Source: Apteryx mantelli (taxonomy: Eukaryota > Chordata > Aves > Apterygiformes > Apterygidae). From it: a DNA stretch of 64,000 nucleotides. This document shows, piece by piece, positions 49,390-64,000 of the stretch. Under the pieces are notes generated by a model. The model worked only from the letters and a program-made list of their open reading frames with translations, did not search any database and was not told the DNA's origin. The stretch lies in contig NC_090018.1 of NCBI RefSeq assembly GCF_036417845.1, forward strand, positions 186,001 to 250,000, given 5' to 3'. Each line of letters opens with the position of its first letter. Position 1 is the first letter of the stretch. The position numbers and the translations under genes are program-made.

Positions 49390-49750
49390 CATCCAGGCAT
49401 CCGGAGGCAGTGGGGGGGCACCAAGGGGACCCAGGCGTCCAGCTCACCAGGCTGCGGTGGGTGCCCCAGGCCCTGGGGTGCTGTACTGGGGACCCAGCAG
49501 TTGGGGGTCTCCATGTCCTTGGGCTCCGAGGGGGTCCACGAGGTTCCCATGTCCTCAGGATCCAGCTGTATCTGGGGGTCTCTGTGTCCCCAGGCTCCAG
49601 TTGTGTCCCCGGGGCCATGGGGATGTAGCAGCCAGGGCTCCCCACGTCCCTAGGGCCACAGGGACCTGGCAGCCAGGGATCCCCGCATCCCAGGGCTCCA
49701 GTCGCACCCCGGGGCCATGGGGATCTGGCAGCAGGGTCCCTCTGTGGTTG
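49390..49750. repeat. Intergenic minisatellite between GNL3L and ITIH6 3' ends
   Basis: Tail-to-tail interval made of loose repeats of GGCCATGGGGATCTGGCAGC, CAGGGATCCCCGCATCCC and GGGGTCTCCATGTCC-like units. No clear poly(A) signal for ITIH6 was found on the minus strand. Confidence 0.55.
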
Positions 49751-49753
49751 TCA

Positions 49754-52700
49754 TCAGGCGCTGAGGAGGTGGGGGGCGAGGAAGGCGGCGTAGGGTGCCC
49801 CCAGTAGCGCCGCCACGTTAGGACGCTTCACCAGCCAGCAAGGCGCAGGCCGGGCCAGGCCGCGGGGGCCCCGCAGCGCCTTGGTGACCAGCGTGGCCGG
49901 CACCGCCGCCCCGTCGCCGCGCAGCCAGGCGGCCGGTGGCCCCGGCACCAGCTGCAGCCCGGCACCACGGAAGAGGCCTGCGCGGGGCGAGAGGGCCGGC
50001 ATCACCCACACCGCAGCGTGTGTGTGCGTCCCTCCCTCTCCAGGGATGGGGACTGCAGTGGTGACACTCACCCAGCAGCCCACCAGCATCGGGGGACAGC
50101 CCGCGGCCATCAGTCACGTAGAAGCCCAGGTGGTCACGCTGCAGGGCGCTGGGGCGGCTATAGCGGTGCCGCAGCACCACGGCAGCCAGGCGGGGGCCCA
50201 GGCGGAGGCGCAGGTGCCCCCCCGGCCCCACTGCCAGTGCCAGCGGGGGCCGGGCCAGCTGGGCCGGGTGGGAGAAGGGCAGGGCCAGTGGGGGCTCCCC
50301 ACCAATGGTGACGCCCCACAGGGTGATGGTGACGGTGGTGGCAGGGGCCCCTGGGCGGGCCAGCACCACGGCGAAGGCGTCGAAGAAGGTGCGGGGGCGG
50401 CGTGGGGCAGCGGGCCACGGCGGGGCACCCACCAGGCGCCCGTTGACCGCCAGCCCTGCGGGGGGAAGGGGCCCGGCCCCCATCAGGCACTGCAGGGAGG
50501 GGGATGGGGACAGGGGCGGCGGTAGGGACAGGGCCGTGGGCATCCATCTCACCGCGGCGCGGGTCGGTCACCAGGCGCACGATGTCCCCCGGGCGCCCAT
50601 CCAGCGTGAAGCAGAGGGTCTGCGCCACCCCTGGCGGGCGGGCAATGAAGTGGGGGTCCCCGTCAGCTGCAGGGGGGGCATCACTGGGGGTCAAGGGGGT
50701 GCTGGGACCCCCTCCCTGGCTCCCCCCCCTGCCCCCGGCACCCCCTTACTGGAGGAGGAGAAAGTGAGGAAGGTTGGGCTGGCAGCGGCTGCGGCAGGGA
50801 GAAGGAGGTTAGTGCCGGCGGGGGGGGGGGGACGCAGCCCCGTTTTGTGCCTTGTCCCCCCACCCCGATGTACCCGCGTGATCCTCGTCCGCGTCGTCCT
50901 CACCCGCAGGCTCTGCAAGGGAAAGGGGGCGCTGTCAGGGGAGGTGGGGGCAGTCCGGACACCTGGGCCCTCTCTGCTGCCACCGGCGGGGGGGGGGGGG
51001 GATTTACCTGCATCCTCCTCGTGGTCTGGCAGCCCTGTGGGGGGAGAGGAGGGAGAGGGGAGTTGGGGGGCTGGGACATGAGGTGGGGGCCCGAGGGTCC
51101 CAGCCATGGGGTGATGGGATCACTGGCGTCCTGGCTACAGGGTGACAACAATCCTGGGGATCCCAGATACAGGGTGACGGGATCCTGGGTGTCCCAGCCG
51201 CAGGGTGACGGGGCCCCGGCCTCACCTGCGACTGGGAGGATGGTGTAGACAGCTGGCGGGTCGAGGGACTCCACGAACTGCGTGTCCCCATCTCCGGGCG
51301 CGAGCAGCTCGGCCTTGTCTGGCGGCAGCAGCAGCATGGCGTCCCCGGGGCCCTTACAGGGGCCCGGCGGCACGGAGCCAAGGGCCGGGGCCACGGTGCC
51401 GGCTGTCCCCAGCCACACCAGCTCCTCCCCAGCAGTGCCCATGGCTTCGGGCTGGCTCGCTGGCACGGTGGTGGCCGGCCATGGCGCGGTGACACTGCCC
51501 AGCGTGGCTGTGGCGGTGCCGGACTCAGTGGAGGGGGTGGCCGTGGGGCCCTCCTCCTCCTCCGGCGTGACAACCACCAGTGAGGTGACGGGGGTGACGA
51601 AGTGGTACTCGAGGGACAGGTTGGTGGCCTGAGCGGCAAGCAGGCGGCGGGCGTCTGTGTTGTTAGCATGGAAGCGGGCCCGGAGCAGGTCCTGGATGGT
51701 GAAATAGGCCCAGAGGCGCCGGACGAAGGCGCCGATGAGCATGGGGGGCAGGGCGCAGCTGGGCGGCAGCTCGGTGGCATTGGCAGCCGTCTCACCGCCC
51801 AGGTGCAGCTGTCCCTCCTGGCCACGGCCCGTGGCACGGACACGGAGCCGGGCCGCACCTGGCGGCACCTGGCCAGCCACCACCAGCTCAGAGCCCTGGA
51901 AGTAGTTGGGGAAGAGGCTGCGGGTGAGGTGGTGGGCGGCCTGGCCCGGGTAGGAGAGCTGCACATCATGGAGCAGGGGGCTGCCGATCTCCTCGTAGAA
52001 GCCAGCCAGCTGCAGGGCAGCGTCGGCATCCTCGTAGATGCGCCGGGCCGCGCCGCGGTTCTCCAGGGCCAGGCGGCGCAGCAGCCCGTAGTCGGCGTCG
52101 GCACCGAAGGCCAGGCCGAAGAGGGAGACAGCACCGGCCAGGGCGCGCCGGGTGTTGGCCAGGATGCGGGCGCCCGCCGTCACCCCCGCCGTGGCCTCGC
52201 CGTCTGTCAGGAAGACGAGCAGCGGGATGCGGCCGTGGCCTGGCTCCGCGGCACGGCTCCGGTTCAGCACGGAGGCGGCCGTCAGCAGGGCTCGATTGAT
52301 GTCGGTCCCTGCGGACGTGGCGGGGTTACGGCAGCCAGCAGAGCGCCAGCGCCACCTATTCCCCCCCAGCCCGACACTCACAGCCCTCGGCCTGCAGGCT
52401 GTCGACGAAGCGTGTGGCGCTGTGGACGTGGGGCGCTGTGGCCGGGACGGAGCCATCCGCCTGCCACACACTGATGCCCTCCGAGAAGGCCACGATGTTG
52501 AAACAGTCGTGGGCACGCAGCTCCCGCAGGATGGCGCGCATGGCCACCTTGGTCTGTGGGCAGTGGTGGCGCGGGGTGAGCGCATGAGGGGCTGCAGGCA
52601 CAAGCCCCCTTCTCTCGCCGTCTGCTCTACCTGCTTCATCTTGGTGCCGGTCATGGAGCCGCTGACGTCGATGACAAAGACGATCTCCTTCTGGATGGGG

Positions 52701-54259
52701 GGCAGCCCCCCAGGCGCAAAGAAGTGTACAAAGTAGCCATCGTACATCTGGGGACCGGGGGGGGGGGGGGACACGGAGCAGTCAGGGGTTTGGCGGGGGC
52801 CTCACATGGCTCCCCACCGTCCCAGCACATCCACGTCCCCCCCTCTGCAGCACCTGCACGTCGCCAGCGATGTCCTGCCGTGCCACATCATACTGCACCA
52901 CAAAGTCACCAGCAATGCCGGCGCTGGAGAAGGCGGCCTGCTCCTCAGGGCTGGGGGCGAAACGCACCCAGGCACAGTGGGTGCCCTTCTCCACGCTGGC
53001 GGAGGGTGGTGGGGCAGCCTCCCCTGCAGTGGAGGCGAGGGCATTATGGGCGGTTGCCGCGCATGTAGGACAGAGCAGGGGCACTGGGATGAGGCGGGGG
53101 GGGCACCTTGGAGGGCGTTGGTGAGCAGGCGGCTGGTGCGCAGGGGCAGCACACGGACAAAGCCGAGGCCAGCGCGCTCCGCGATGCTCAGCTCCACGCT
53201 GAGGCCGGGCACCACCTGGCCGGGGCGGACGCTGACGGCGTGCTGGTAGTGCCCCAGGCGCCGCTGCAGCAGCTCCTCGTAGCGCAGCTCGAAAGCCACG
53301 GTGCTGCCCGCCGCCACGCTGGCTGAGACCCGGAACCGCTCCATTTCCCGCTCACTGTGAGTAGGGCAGCGGGAAGGGTCAGGGCGCCTCAGCCTCGGCC
53401 CCCGCCCCAGCATGCTGCTCTGCTGCCGGCCTCACCGGGTGCCCACGTGGGCTGCCGTCTTGCCCCGCTGGCGGGCCTCCTCGTACAGCTTCTGGGCCTG
53501 CTGCTTCTCCTTCACTTCCGCCACATAGGCCTTGCCATTGGCCGTGCTGGGGGGGGGGCAAAAGCGAAGGGAGATGGTCCCACAGCGCCCCCAGGCCCCT
53601 TCCCTGAGGGACGGGTGGCACAAGCGCCGTGGGGAGCAGTGGCGGAGGGCACAAGCATGGCCAGCCCACGTGGGACGGGCGTTGGGGTGCAGGGTTGGGG
53701 GGGGTGAGCGGCAGGGCCCGGGGGTCCCGCCCCCCCCCCCCCCCCCAGGCCACGCTCACATGGTGAAGTTGGAGACGAAGGCAGCGGCAGGCAGGTCCAG
53801 GTCGAAAGTGGCCTCACGGGGGCTGGCGTGGGGGTTGCGCAGGGTGCAGCGGACCCAGGTGGAGGCATAGCGGGAGACAATGGTGGAGTGCACGGCAAAA
53901 CTCGTCACCGGCAGCTGCAGAGCAGGGAATGAAGCAGGCACCGGCCCCCCTTCCCTGCCACCACGATCGTGTCCAGCACCGGCAGGCTGGAGGCCGCCGG
54001 CCCTTCCCCACCCCGCAAGGCAGGACAGTGGCCGGGCTTCCCACTGCGGCAGCATGCGGGGAAGGGGGATCCGCACTGCCCGGCCATGGCTGCTGGGCCG
54101 GGGGGGAGTGTGTGTGTGGAATCCTGCATCCCACCACCCTGGCAGTGCCCAGGAAAGGACCCCGCTCACCTCCTCGCTGAGGGGCCAGGCGGCAGCGGCG
54201 ACGGGCAGGAGGCAGAGCAGGGCCGTGCAGCTGGCCAGCGCTCGGCCCAGCCGCTCCAT
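49754..54259 (-). CDS. ITIH6: Inter-alpha-trypsin inhibitor heavy chain, ITIH6 type
   Basis: Secreted heavy chain of the hyaluronan-binding ITIH family. Exons in transcript order: 54259-54170, 53914-53760, 53546-53436, 53354-53107, 53023-52854, 52747-52631, 52553-52382, 52308-51226, 51034-51008, 50912-50874, 50788-50750, 50666-50553, 50455-50072 and 49977-49754, giving 990 residues in phase. The start encodes a signal peptide (RALASCTALLCLLPVAAAAW). A VIT domain follows (VSNFTM through RLLTNAL), then a von Willebrand A domain with the MIDAS motif DVSGSMTG (about 52665) and TDINRALL. The C-terminal ITI_HC_C domain starts at DGDPHF (about 50660), where other heavy chains are cleaved and linked to chondroitin. 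ITIH6 rather than ITIH5 rests on synteny with GNL3L and MAGED2. One exon of 1,083 bases is unusually long. Confidence 0.88.
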
Positions 54260-55157
54260 GCTGAGGCGAATCCCCTTCCTCCAACGTGCCACTTTTTTTT
54301 TTTTTTTTCCCCTCGTCTTCTTCTTCTTCATGGGTTATTTTTTCCCCTTCCCTTCTTCCTCTGGACCTACAAATGTGGCATTCACAGGAGACAAGCTGGG
54401 ATTGTGTGCAGGTTGGGGGCTGGAGATACGCCAGGGCCTGCTGTTCCCTGGGAGAAGAAATGAAAACAACATGCTCAGAAGAGCCTGTGTCTTTGAGGTC
54501 GGAGTTTTTCTTATTTATTTTCCCCTCCTCTTTTTATTTTTTTTATTTTTTTGCTTTCTTTTCCCCTCTTTCTCTACAAGAGGAGGCAGAAAGGGGGGGG
54601 GGGGGGGAAAACGATTAAACTGAAAGGTAGAAACTGAGCGTGAGTTTGCCATTCCCGCCCCAAGGGAAAAACTTCCAGACCCTCCAGCTGATCCCTGGCT
54701 GCGGTTTGGGGAAATCTGGGGTCAAGCGGAGGGAGGGAAGGTTGTTTCTGGGCCCGTGGGTGGGAATCGGCCCCCCTCGGCCAGGTCTGCGGCCATCAGC
54801 CTGCTCCCCCCCCCCCGCCTTAGTGCTTCCTCTCCCCCAAAACCCATCTCTGCCCCTGCCAAAGGGCTCGGGAAATGGGGACTTCCCAGGCAGACGTGGC
54901 AGGAAAAGAGGAAAAAAATAAAAAAACCTGGCCCAGCTGCCCCAAGGGTTTCCACAGCCCACACGGGAGCAGGGGGGACATGGGGCCATGAGGCAGCGCA
55001 GCCCGGGGCGCGCAGGAAGCCGTGCTGAGCCCTTGGCTTTGCCTCAGCAGGTGGAAAGCGGGGGGGGGGGGTGCTGTTTTTTTTTCTTGTTTAATTTGTA
55101 ACTTGTTGTGTATAGGGTGTGGGGGAGTCATTTTGGCTTTTATTTTGTTGTTTTTTT
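54260..55157. other. ITIH6 upstream region
   Basis: Noncoding sequence with many T or A homopolymers (54293-54308, 54538-54552, 54907-54923, 55077-55084) and lower GC than elsewhere. No TATA box at a sensible place, and no gene, was recognised. Confidence 0.4.
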
Positions 55158-55510
55158 TCTACCTGAAAGGAAGGGGCAAGGAGTGACCGTTGGGCGGGGG
55201 GGGGGGGGGGCGCGGGGCGTGAGGCAGAAGTTTTCGCGCCTTTTTTTGAACCTGAGGGGAGGGGGCGTGAGAGGGAGCGGCCGTTGGGCGTCACTAGGCA
55301 ACCGCTTTGGCGCCTTTTTTTTTTTTTTTTTTTTTTTTTGAACCCGAAGAACGGCCGTTGGCGCGGGGTGGTTGGGGGGGGGGGTGGCGCGAGGCAGCCG
55401 TTTCGGCGCCTTTTTAAATTTTATTTTTCTTCTATTATTATATATGATTTCAGTACCTGAGGGGAGGGGGGCGCGAGACAATTCCGGTGCCTTTTTTTAA
55501 ATTTATTTTT
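55158..55510 (+). repeat. Tandem repeat with E2F-, CHR- and MYB-like motifs
   Basis: Four diverged units of 85-115 bases start near 55158, 55249, 55339 and 55454. Each contains ACCTGAGGGGAGGGG or a variant, a CCGTTGG (MYB-like) site in three of them, and ends in TTTCGCGCC, TTTGGCGCC or TTTCGGCGCC (E2F-like) followed by a T run. TTTGAA (CHR-like) occurs at two junctions. Homopolymers vary in length. Confidence 0.65.
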
Positions 55511-56065
55511 AATGTGCGCGGGGCCGTGGGGGGGGGGGGTCGGGAGCCGCGGGAAGCCTCGCGGGCGTCAGCAGGCACGCGGCACGGCGGAGCGGGGCGG
55601 GGGGCGTGGCCATGCCGCTCACCCAATCATAGTCGAAGCAGCGGCTCTGGGGGCGTGGCTTTGGGCAGCCGGTGAGTGGGGTTCCGTGATCGCGCGCGAA
55701 CGGGAGCCGGGGCGGGGCTGTGAGGGGAAGGGCCAATGGGAGCGCGAAGGGGGCGGGCCCTCGCGCGGGGGGCGGCTCGGGCGCATGCGCGGGCAGTGCG
55801 CGCCGCCGTCTGCGCAGGCGCGGTGGCAGTGGCTCGGTGGCAGCGGGCGGCGGCGGGCTGCGCCGCTCGCCCGGCGCAGGTGGGTCCTCGTTCGGGTTAT
55901 CGGAGCCTCTGCGGGCCTCTGCCTCATGTCCGTAAGGTTTCCACGGGGAGGGCCGATGGGTGAAGTCTCCGTGGGGGACGGGACGGGGGGAGGAGGAGGA
56001 GGAGGAGGAGGAGGAGGATGTCTGATAGCAGCTTTGGTTCCTCGTGCTCTTGCTTGCTCTCACAG
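55511..56065 (+). promoter_or_regulatory. MAGE gene CpG-island promoter and noncoding exon 1
   Basis: CpG-dense sequence with inverted and direct CCAAT boxes (55623, 55733), GCGCATGCGC-type NRF1-like sites (about 55781, 55814) and a probable noncoding exon ending before GTGGGT at 55880. The first intron has a (GGA)n run at about 55992-56019. Confidence 0.6.
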
Positions 56066-56086
56066 GTGCCCCTGGAGGGCTGAGAA

Positions 56087-57900
56087 ATGTCCCAGAGGAA
56101 GCGCAGCAAAGGGTCTGGCTTCTCTCAGGTAGGGAACCTGTGCCCCCCTGCCCTGCGTGGGACCGAGATCCCCTTCCCCACCCATCTGTGGCAGCAGCAT
56201 AACACTCCTGGGCTTTCCGTGCAGGGTGAAGAGGGGGACGATGAGTGCGTTCTGAGTCAGACGCAGGCATTCAGCCAGGGGCCCAGGAATCTGGAGAGAC
56301 ACTCCCAGGAGCAAGTGGATCAGAAGGTGGGTGGAGGTAATCCCCTGACCTGTGCACTCTCCCTCCAGGTGAGCGTGTGTCTCGGTCCCTCCGCTATCAC
56401 CCAGTTCTTGTCCCTCCCTCCTTCCTTGCCCTGTAGGTCAGTGAGCTGGTTCAGTTCCTGCTTGTGAAGGACCAGAAGAAGATCCCCATCAAGAGATCAG
56501 GTGAGTGTGGGGGATCCCTGTGCTCCTGCCAAAGCTTTTGGGCTTCAGGAAGTCTCTGTGTAACCAGTGCTCCCCTTGCATGGCTTTTCTTGGGGTCTGG
56601 GCTCCCCGCAGTGATGCCCTTTTCTTTTCCCCAGATATTCTGAAGAAGGTCATTGGTGAGTACAAGGATGTCTACTCGGAGATCGTCAACCGGGCAGGCA
56701 GGACCCTGCAGCAGGTGGGGACGCAGGCAGGGTGGAGGGGGCTATGCAGGGGGCACCCGGGCTTTTCCCCTGGGTAACCCTGGGCCTCCTGCAGGTATTC
56801 GGGCTGCAGCTGGTGGAGATCGATACCAAGCACCACGTCTACATCCTCATCAGCACCCTGCCCCGTGCCGAGGGGGAGAACCTGCGACAGTGAGGGGCAG
56901 GCGGGGCTCTGGGGGGGGGGGGGCCTGGACAACTGGGTCCCCTGGCTGCTCAGGGAGGGGTAGGGCCTGCAAGCAGGCTCTTGTCCCTTCACTGGCGGGT
57001 GATATGGGTATCTGGGTGCTGCAGGGACGACCAGACGGCCAAGCTGGGCCTCCTCACCGTCATCCTCAGCTTCATCTTCATGAAAGGCAACTCTGCGAAG
57101 GACGGTAAGCCCTGCCCCCTCACCTGGCCCTGCTCCCTTGCCTGGCCCCACCCCCACTGAACACCCTCTTTTCCAGGGGCTGTGTGGGAGTTCCTGCGCC
57201 GGCTCCGTGTGCACCCCGGGTAGGAGCAGAGGAATGGGGGCGAGCCCTGCTGCTGGGCCACCTTCCGGGCCGGCACCACCCCCTGACCTGTGCCTGTCTC
57301 CAGGGAGCGACACGAGGTCTTCGGGGACGTCAAGAAGCTGGTGATGGAGGAGTTCGTGCGGCAGAAGTGAGCGAGGGGGACGGTGGGAGAGCCAGGAACC
57401 CGGACACCGGGGTCCTCTTGGGGTGGGCTGAGGGCACCCCGGCGCGCTCAGAGCAGCCACGGCGCCAGCCGCAGCCTGGCTGTTTATACCGCACCGCAGA
57501 GAAACTGGCGCCTGCCCCCTGCGCCCGGCGGCCCGAGGGGACAGCGCCGGGCTGGGACGCGCTGGACACCCCCCCTTCCCTGGGCCGGATGTCTGGGCTC
57601 GCTGATGGCTCTTCCCCCTCCCTGCAGGTACCTGGAGATCAGCCCCATTCCCCTCACGGACCCATGGAGTTCAAGTTCCAGTGGGGCCCGCGGGCCACCA
57701 AGGAGACCTCCAAGAGGGAGATGCTGCGCTTCGTGGCCAAGGTGAGGCCGTGGGGAGGGGGCTGTGGGGGGGGCGCGGTGCCTTGGGGCTGGACCTGACC
57801 TCCCCTTTCTCTTCTCCCCGGCGCCCAGATCCAAGGCAAGGACCCTGCCTTCTGGACGAGCCAGTTCAAAGAGGCCGAGGGGTCTTCCGGCCCCCTCTGA
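56087..57900 (+). CDS. MAGE-family protein (NSMCE3/MAGED-like), single ancestral-type gene
   Basis: A MAGE homology domain protein. In non-placental vertebrates the MAGE protein serves the SMC5/6 complex with NSMCE1 and NSMCE4, partnering a RING E3. Exons: 56087-56128, 56225-56326, 56437-56500, 56635-56714, 56795-56889, 57025-57104, 57177-57219, 57304-57366, 57628-57741 and 57829-57900. The two winged-helix repeats are visible: KVSELVQFLLVKDQKKIPIK, FGLQLVEIDTKHHVYILIST and LGLLTVILSFIFMKGN, then REVFG-type sequence with FRW-like FQWGPRA. It lies between ITIH6 and PFKFB1, where human has MAGED2 and TRO. One base appears to be missing at about 57661-57663 (a CCC run), so the domain end reads in another frame. 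Apart from that break the gene looks intact. Confidence 0.85.
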
Positions 57901-57949
57901 TCCCCTCCCAGGATGCCCAGGCTGCGCCTGCGTCTCCCCCCTCACCCCA

Positions 57950-57955
57950 AATAAA
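57950..57955 (+). other. Poly(A) signal of the MAGE gene
   Basis: AATAAA 50 bases after the stop codon. Confidence 0.85.
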
Positions 57956-58071
57956 GATCCCCCCCCCCCCAAGGCTGTGGGCAGCACTGTGGTTCTTCCC
58001 CTGCCAGCACCAGGCTCGGGCCATCGGTTAACATAGTGTTTACTGGGGGGGGGGTGGCGTCCAGGAGGGCC

Positions 58072-61181
<3,110 letters not shown>

Positions 61182-62450
61182 ATGGCGGCGCTGAGGAGCG
61201 TGAAGGTGCCGCGCGGCGGCGGCGCCCTTACAGGAGCCGCGGAGGGACGAACCTAGCCGGGGAGCGAAGCGGGGCGGGCAGGGGGAACCCGGGGGAGCGG
61301 GGTGAAGGGAGGCCACGGTGATGGGCATGGGGGGGCAGGAGGCCATGGTGACAGGCACAGGGGGCGGGAGAGACTGTCCTGGGTGGCAGGAGGCTATGGT
61401 GATGGGCACGGGGGGTGTCTCTGACTGCACCAGGACTCCCACAGGGCCTGGTGGGGCTGGTGACCGGCGGTGCCTCAGGGCTGGGCCGTGCCACGGCGGA
61501 GCGGCTGGTGCAGCAGGGCAGCCGCGTGGTGCTCCTTGACCTGCCCACATCCGAGGGGCCTGGGCTGGCCCATGAGCTGGGCGACCGCTGTGCCTTCGCC
61601 CCCGCTGATGTAAGGATGCCCAGGGCATGGTGCTGGGGGCAGCCCCAGGGGCTGCACTCTCCCTGCCATGGTGGTGGCATGACCTGGCCTCTCCCCGCAG
61701 GTGACATCCCCAGAGGATGTGGCAGCGGCCCTGGAGCTGGCGCAGAAGCAGTTTGGGCGGCTGGACCTGGTGGTGAACTGTGCTGGGATCGGCATCGCCA
61801 TCAAGACCTACAACAGCAAGCGGGACAAGGTGCATGAGCTGGAGGACTTCCAGCGCGTGGTCAACGTGAGTTGGGGCTGGGGCAGGGGCGGCCACAGTGC
61901 CAGACATCATCCCCCACCAGCGCCAACACGGCATCCTCCTGCCCCAGGTGAACCTCGTGGGCACCTTCAATGTGATCCGCCTCAGCGCCAGGCTGATGAG
62001 CCGCAACGCGCCCGACGCCGATGGGCACCGGGGGCTGGTGGTGAACACGGCCAGCGTGGCCGCCTTCGAGGGGCAGGTGGGGCAGGCGGCCTATGCTGCC
62101 TCCAAGGGTGGCATCGTGGGCATGACGCTGCCGATCGCCAGGGACCTGGCGCCACTGGGCATCCGCGTGGTCACCATCGCACCAGGTAGGGGGCTGCAGT
62201 GGGGCCGGGGGGGGGGGCCATGGGGTGGCCCCACAGCTCACTGGCTGCCACCCCTGCAGGGCTCTTCTCCACCCCGCTGCTGGCGGGGCTGCCCGAGCGG
62301 GTGCGGAGCTTCCTGGGCCAGCAGGTGCCCTTCCCATCCCGGCTGGGCCACCCCGGCGAGTTTGCCCACCTGGTCCTGGCCCTGGCTGAGAACCCCATGG
62401 TCAACGGGGAGGTGGTGCGGCTGGATGGGGCCCTGCGCATGCAGCCCTGA
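61182..62450 (+). CDS. HSD17B10: 3-hydroxyacyl-CoA dehydrogenase type 2 / mitochondrial RNase P subunit 2
   Basis: Short-chain dehydrogenase that oxidises branched-chain acyl-CoA and steroid substrates with NAD in mitochondria and also serves as MRPP2 in mitochondrial tRNA processing. Exons 61182-61205, 61445-61609, 61701-61865, 61948-62185 and 62260-62450 give 260 residues, in phase and of the usual length. Seen: the nucleotide-binding TGGASGLG loop, NCAG, the catalytic Ser in [12 protein letters not shown] and the YAASK pair (about 62090-62105), and the tail [11 protein letters not shown]. The first exon (MAALRSVK) is short, as in mammals. Confidence 0.95.
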
Positions 62451-62615
62451 GCCCCGTGGGGATGTCGCTGCCGCCAGCATGCCGCTGCCATGGGGGTGTC
62501 ACCACCATGGGGATGCCATGGGACTGCCACGGGGACCACCACCACCAGGGAGACACCCCAGGACCGCCAGCGCCTCGGGGATGTTGCTGCGCTGGGGCCA
62601 CTGCCGGCCCCCATC

Positions 62616-62621
62616 AATAAA
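62616..62621 (+). other. Poly(A) signal of HSD17B10
   Basis: AATAAA 165 bases after the stop codon, followed by TGTGACTCATCTGTCTG. Confidence 0.85.
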
Positions 62622-62799
62622 ATGTGACTCATCTGTCTGCCTCCCGGCTCTGCGCTGTCCCGGGGACCCAGGCGTCTGGGTCCCCCCCCACTCCCCGGGG
62701 ACCCAGGCATCCGGGCCGCGCCACCCCCCCCTCCGCGCTGCTCTGGAGAAGGTCACCAAAGGGAGCAGGGAGGAGTCTCAGCGCCCGCCCCCTATCCAC

Positions 62800-64000
<1,201 letters not shown>

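Noticed and set aside
48119-49645. 508-codon minus-strand frame opposite GNL3L
   Set aside because: Antisense shadow of GNL3L exons with only low-complexity sequence.
56501-56634. H/ACA snoRNA (SNORA11-like) in a MAGE intron, as in human MAGED2
   Set aside because: The intron has the right size, but I see no convincing H box plus ACA end or hairpin pair.
56087-57900. TSR2, which is close to ITIH6 and GNL3L in human
   Set aside because: The protein has the MAGE winged-helix motifs and PIPxTDP-EFxFxWGPRA end, not the TSR2 pre-rRNA processing domain.

Overview
This is nuclear DNA of a vertebrate, most likely a bird, and probably from one of its tiny GC-rich ('dot') microchromosomes. The reasons are inferential: extreme G/C richness, very short introns (all of HUWE1 coding sequence in about 27 kb), introns packed with G- or C-rich minisatellites, almost no recognisable interspersed transposons, and a gene set that in human lies on the X chromosome (Xp11.2, plus NAA10 from Xq28). 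A non-avian sauropsid is the main alternative.

Layout from left to right: the 3' end of a WNK kinase gene, WNK3 by synteny (+, enters from the left); PHF8 (+), a histone demethylase; HUWE1 (+), a giant HECT ubiquitin ligase with about 82 coding exons and the let-7f-2 and miR-98 hairpins in one intron; a GARIN/FAM71-family gene (+); GNL3L (+), a nucleolar GTPase; ITIH6 (-), an inter-alpha-trypsin-inhibitor heavy chain; a single multi-exon MAGE gene (+); PFKFB1 (-) and HSD17B10 (+) head to head; and the first four exons of NAA10 (+), cut by the right edge. Exon boundaries were read from splice signals and checked by phase. All complete genes keep frame except PHF8 (three single-base breaks, all in or near G/C homopolymers) and the MAGE gene (one break at a short C run).

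The genes are unrelated in pathway but are mostly housekeeping or germline genes: chromatin (PHF8), ubiquitin (HUWE1), ribosome biogenesis (GNL3L), genome maintenance (MAGE/NSMCE3-like), glycolytic control (PFKFB1), mitochondrial metabolism (HSD17B10) and N-terminal acetylation (NAA10). CpG-rich promoters precede most of them. The most striking one is the PHF8-HUWE1 interval, which holds six exact and about eight near copies of TCTCGCGAGA.

The best leads outside the known genes are: a miR-98 hairpin whose arms have changed together; a recurrent GGAYGCCTGGGYCC motif scattered through introns and flanks; repeat arrays that carry regulatory-like motifs (CTATAG before PHF8, RFX X-box-like in GNL3L, E2F/CHR/MYB-like before MAGE); tandem copies of a PHF8 splice-donor region and of its stop-codon region; and an inverted copy of the HUWE1 UIM exon in a downstream intron. 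I found no wholly new gene system. The value here is a well-resolved, compact, X-syntenic block.
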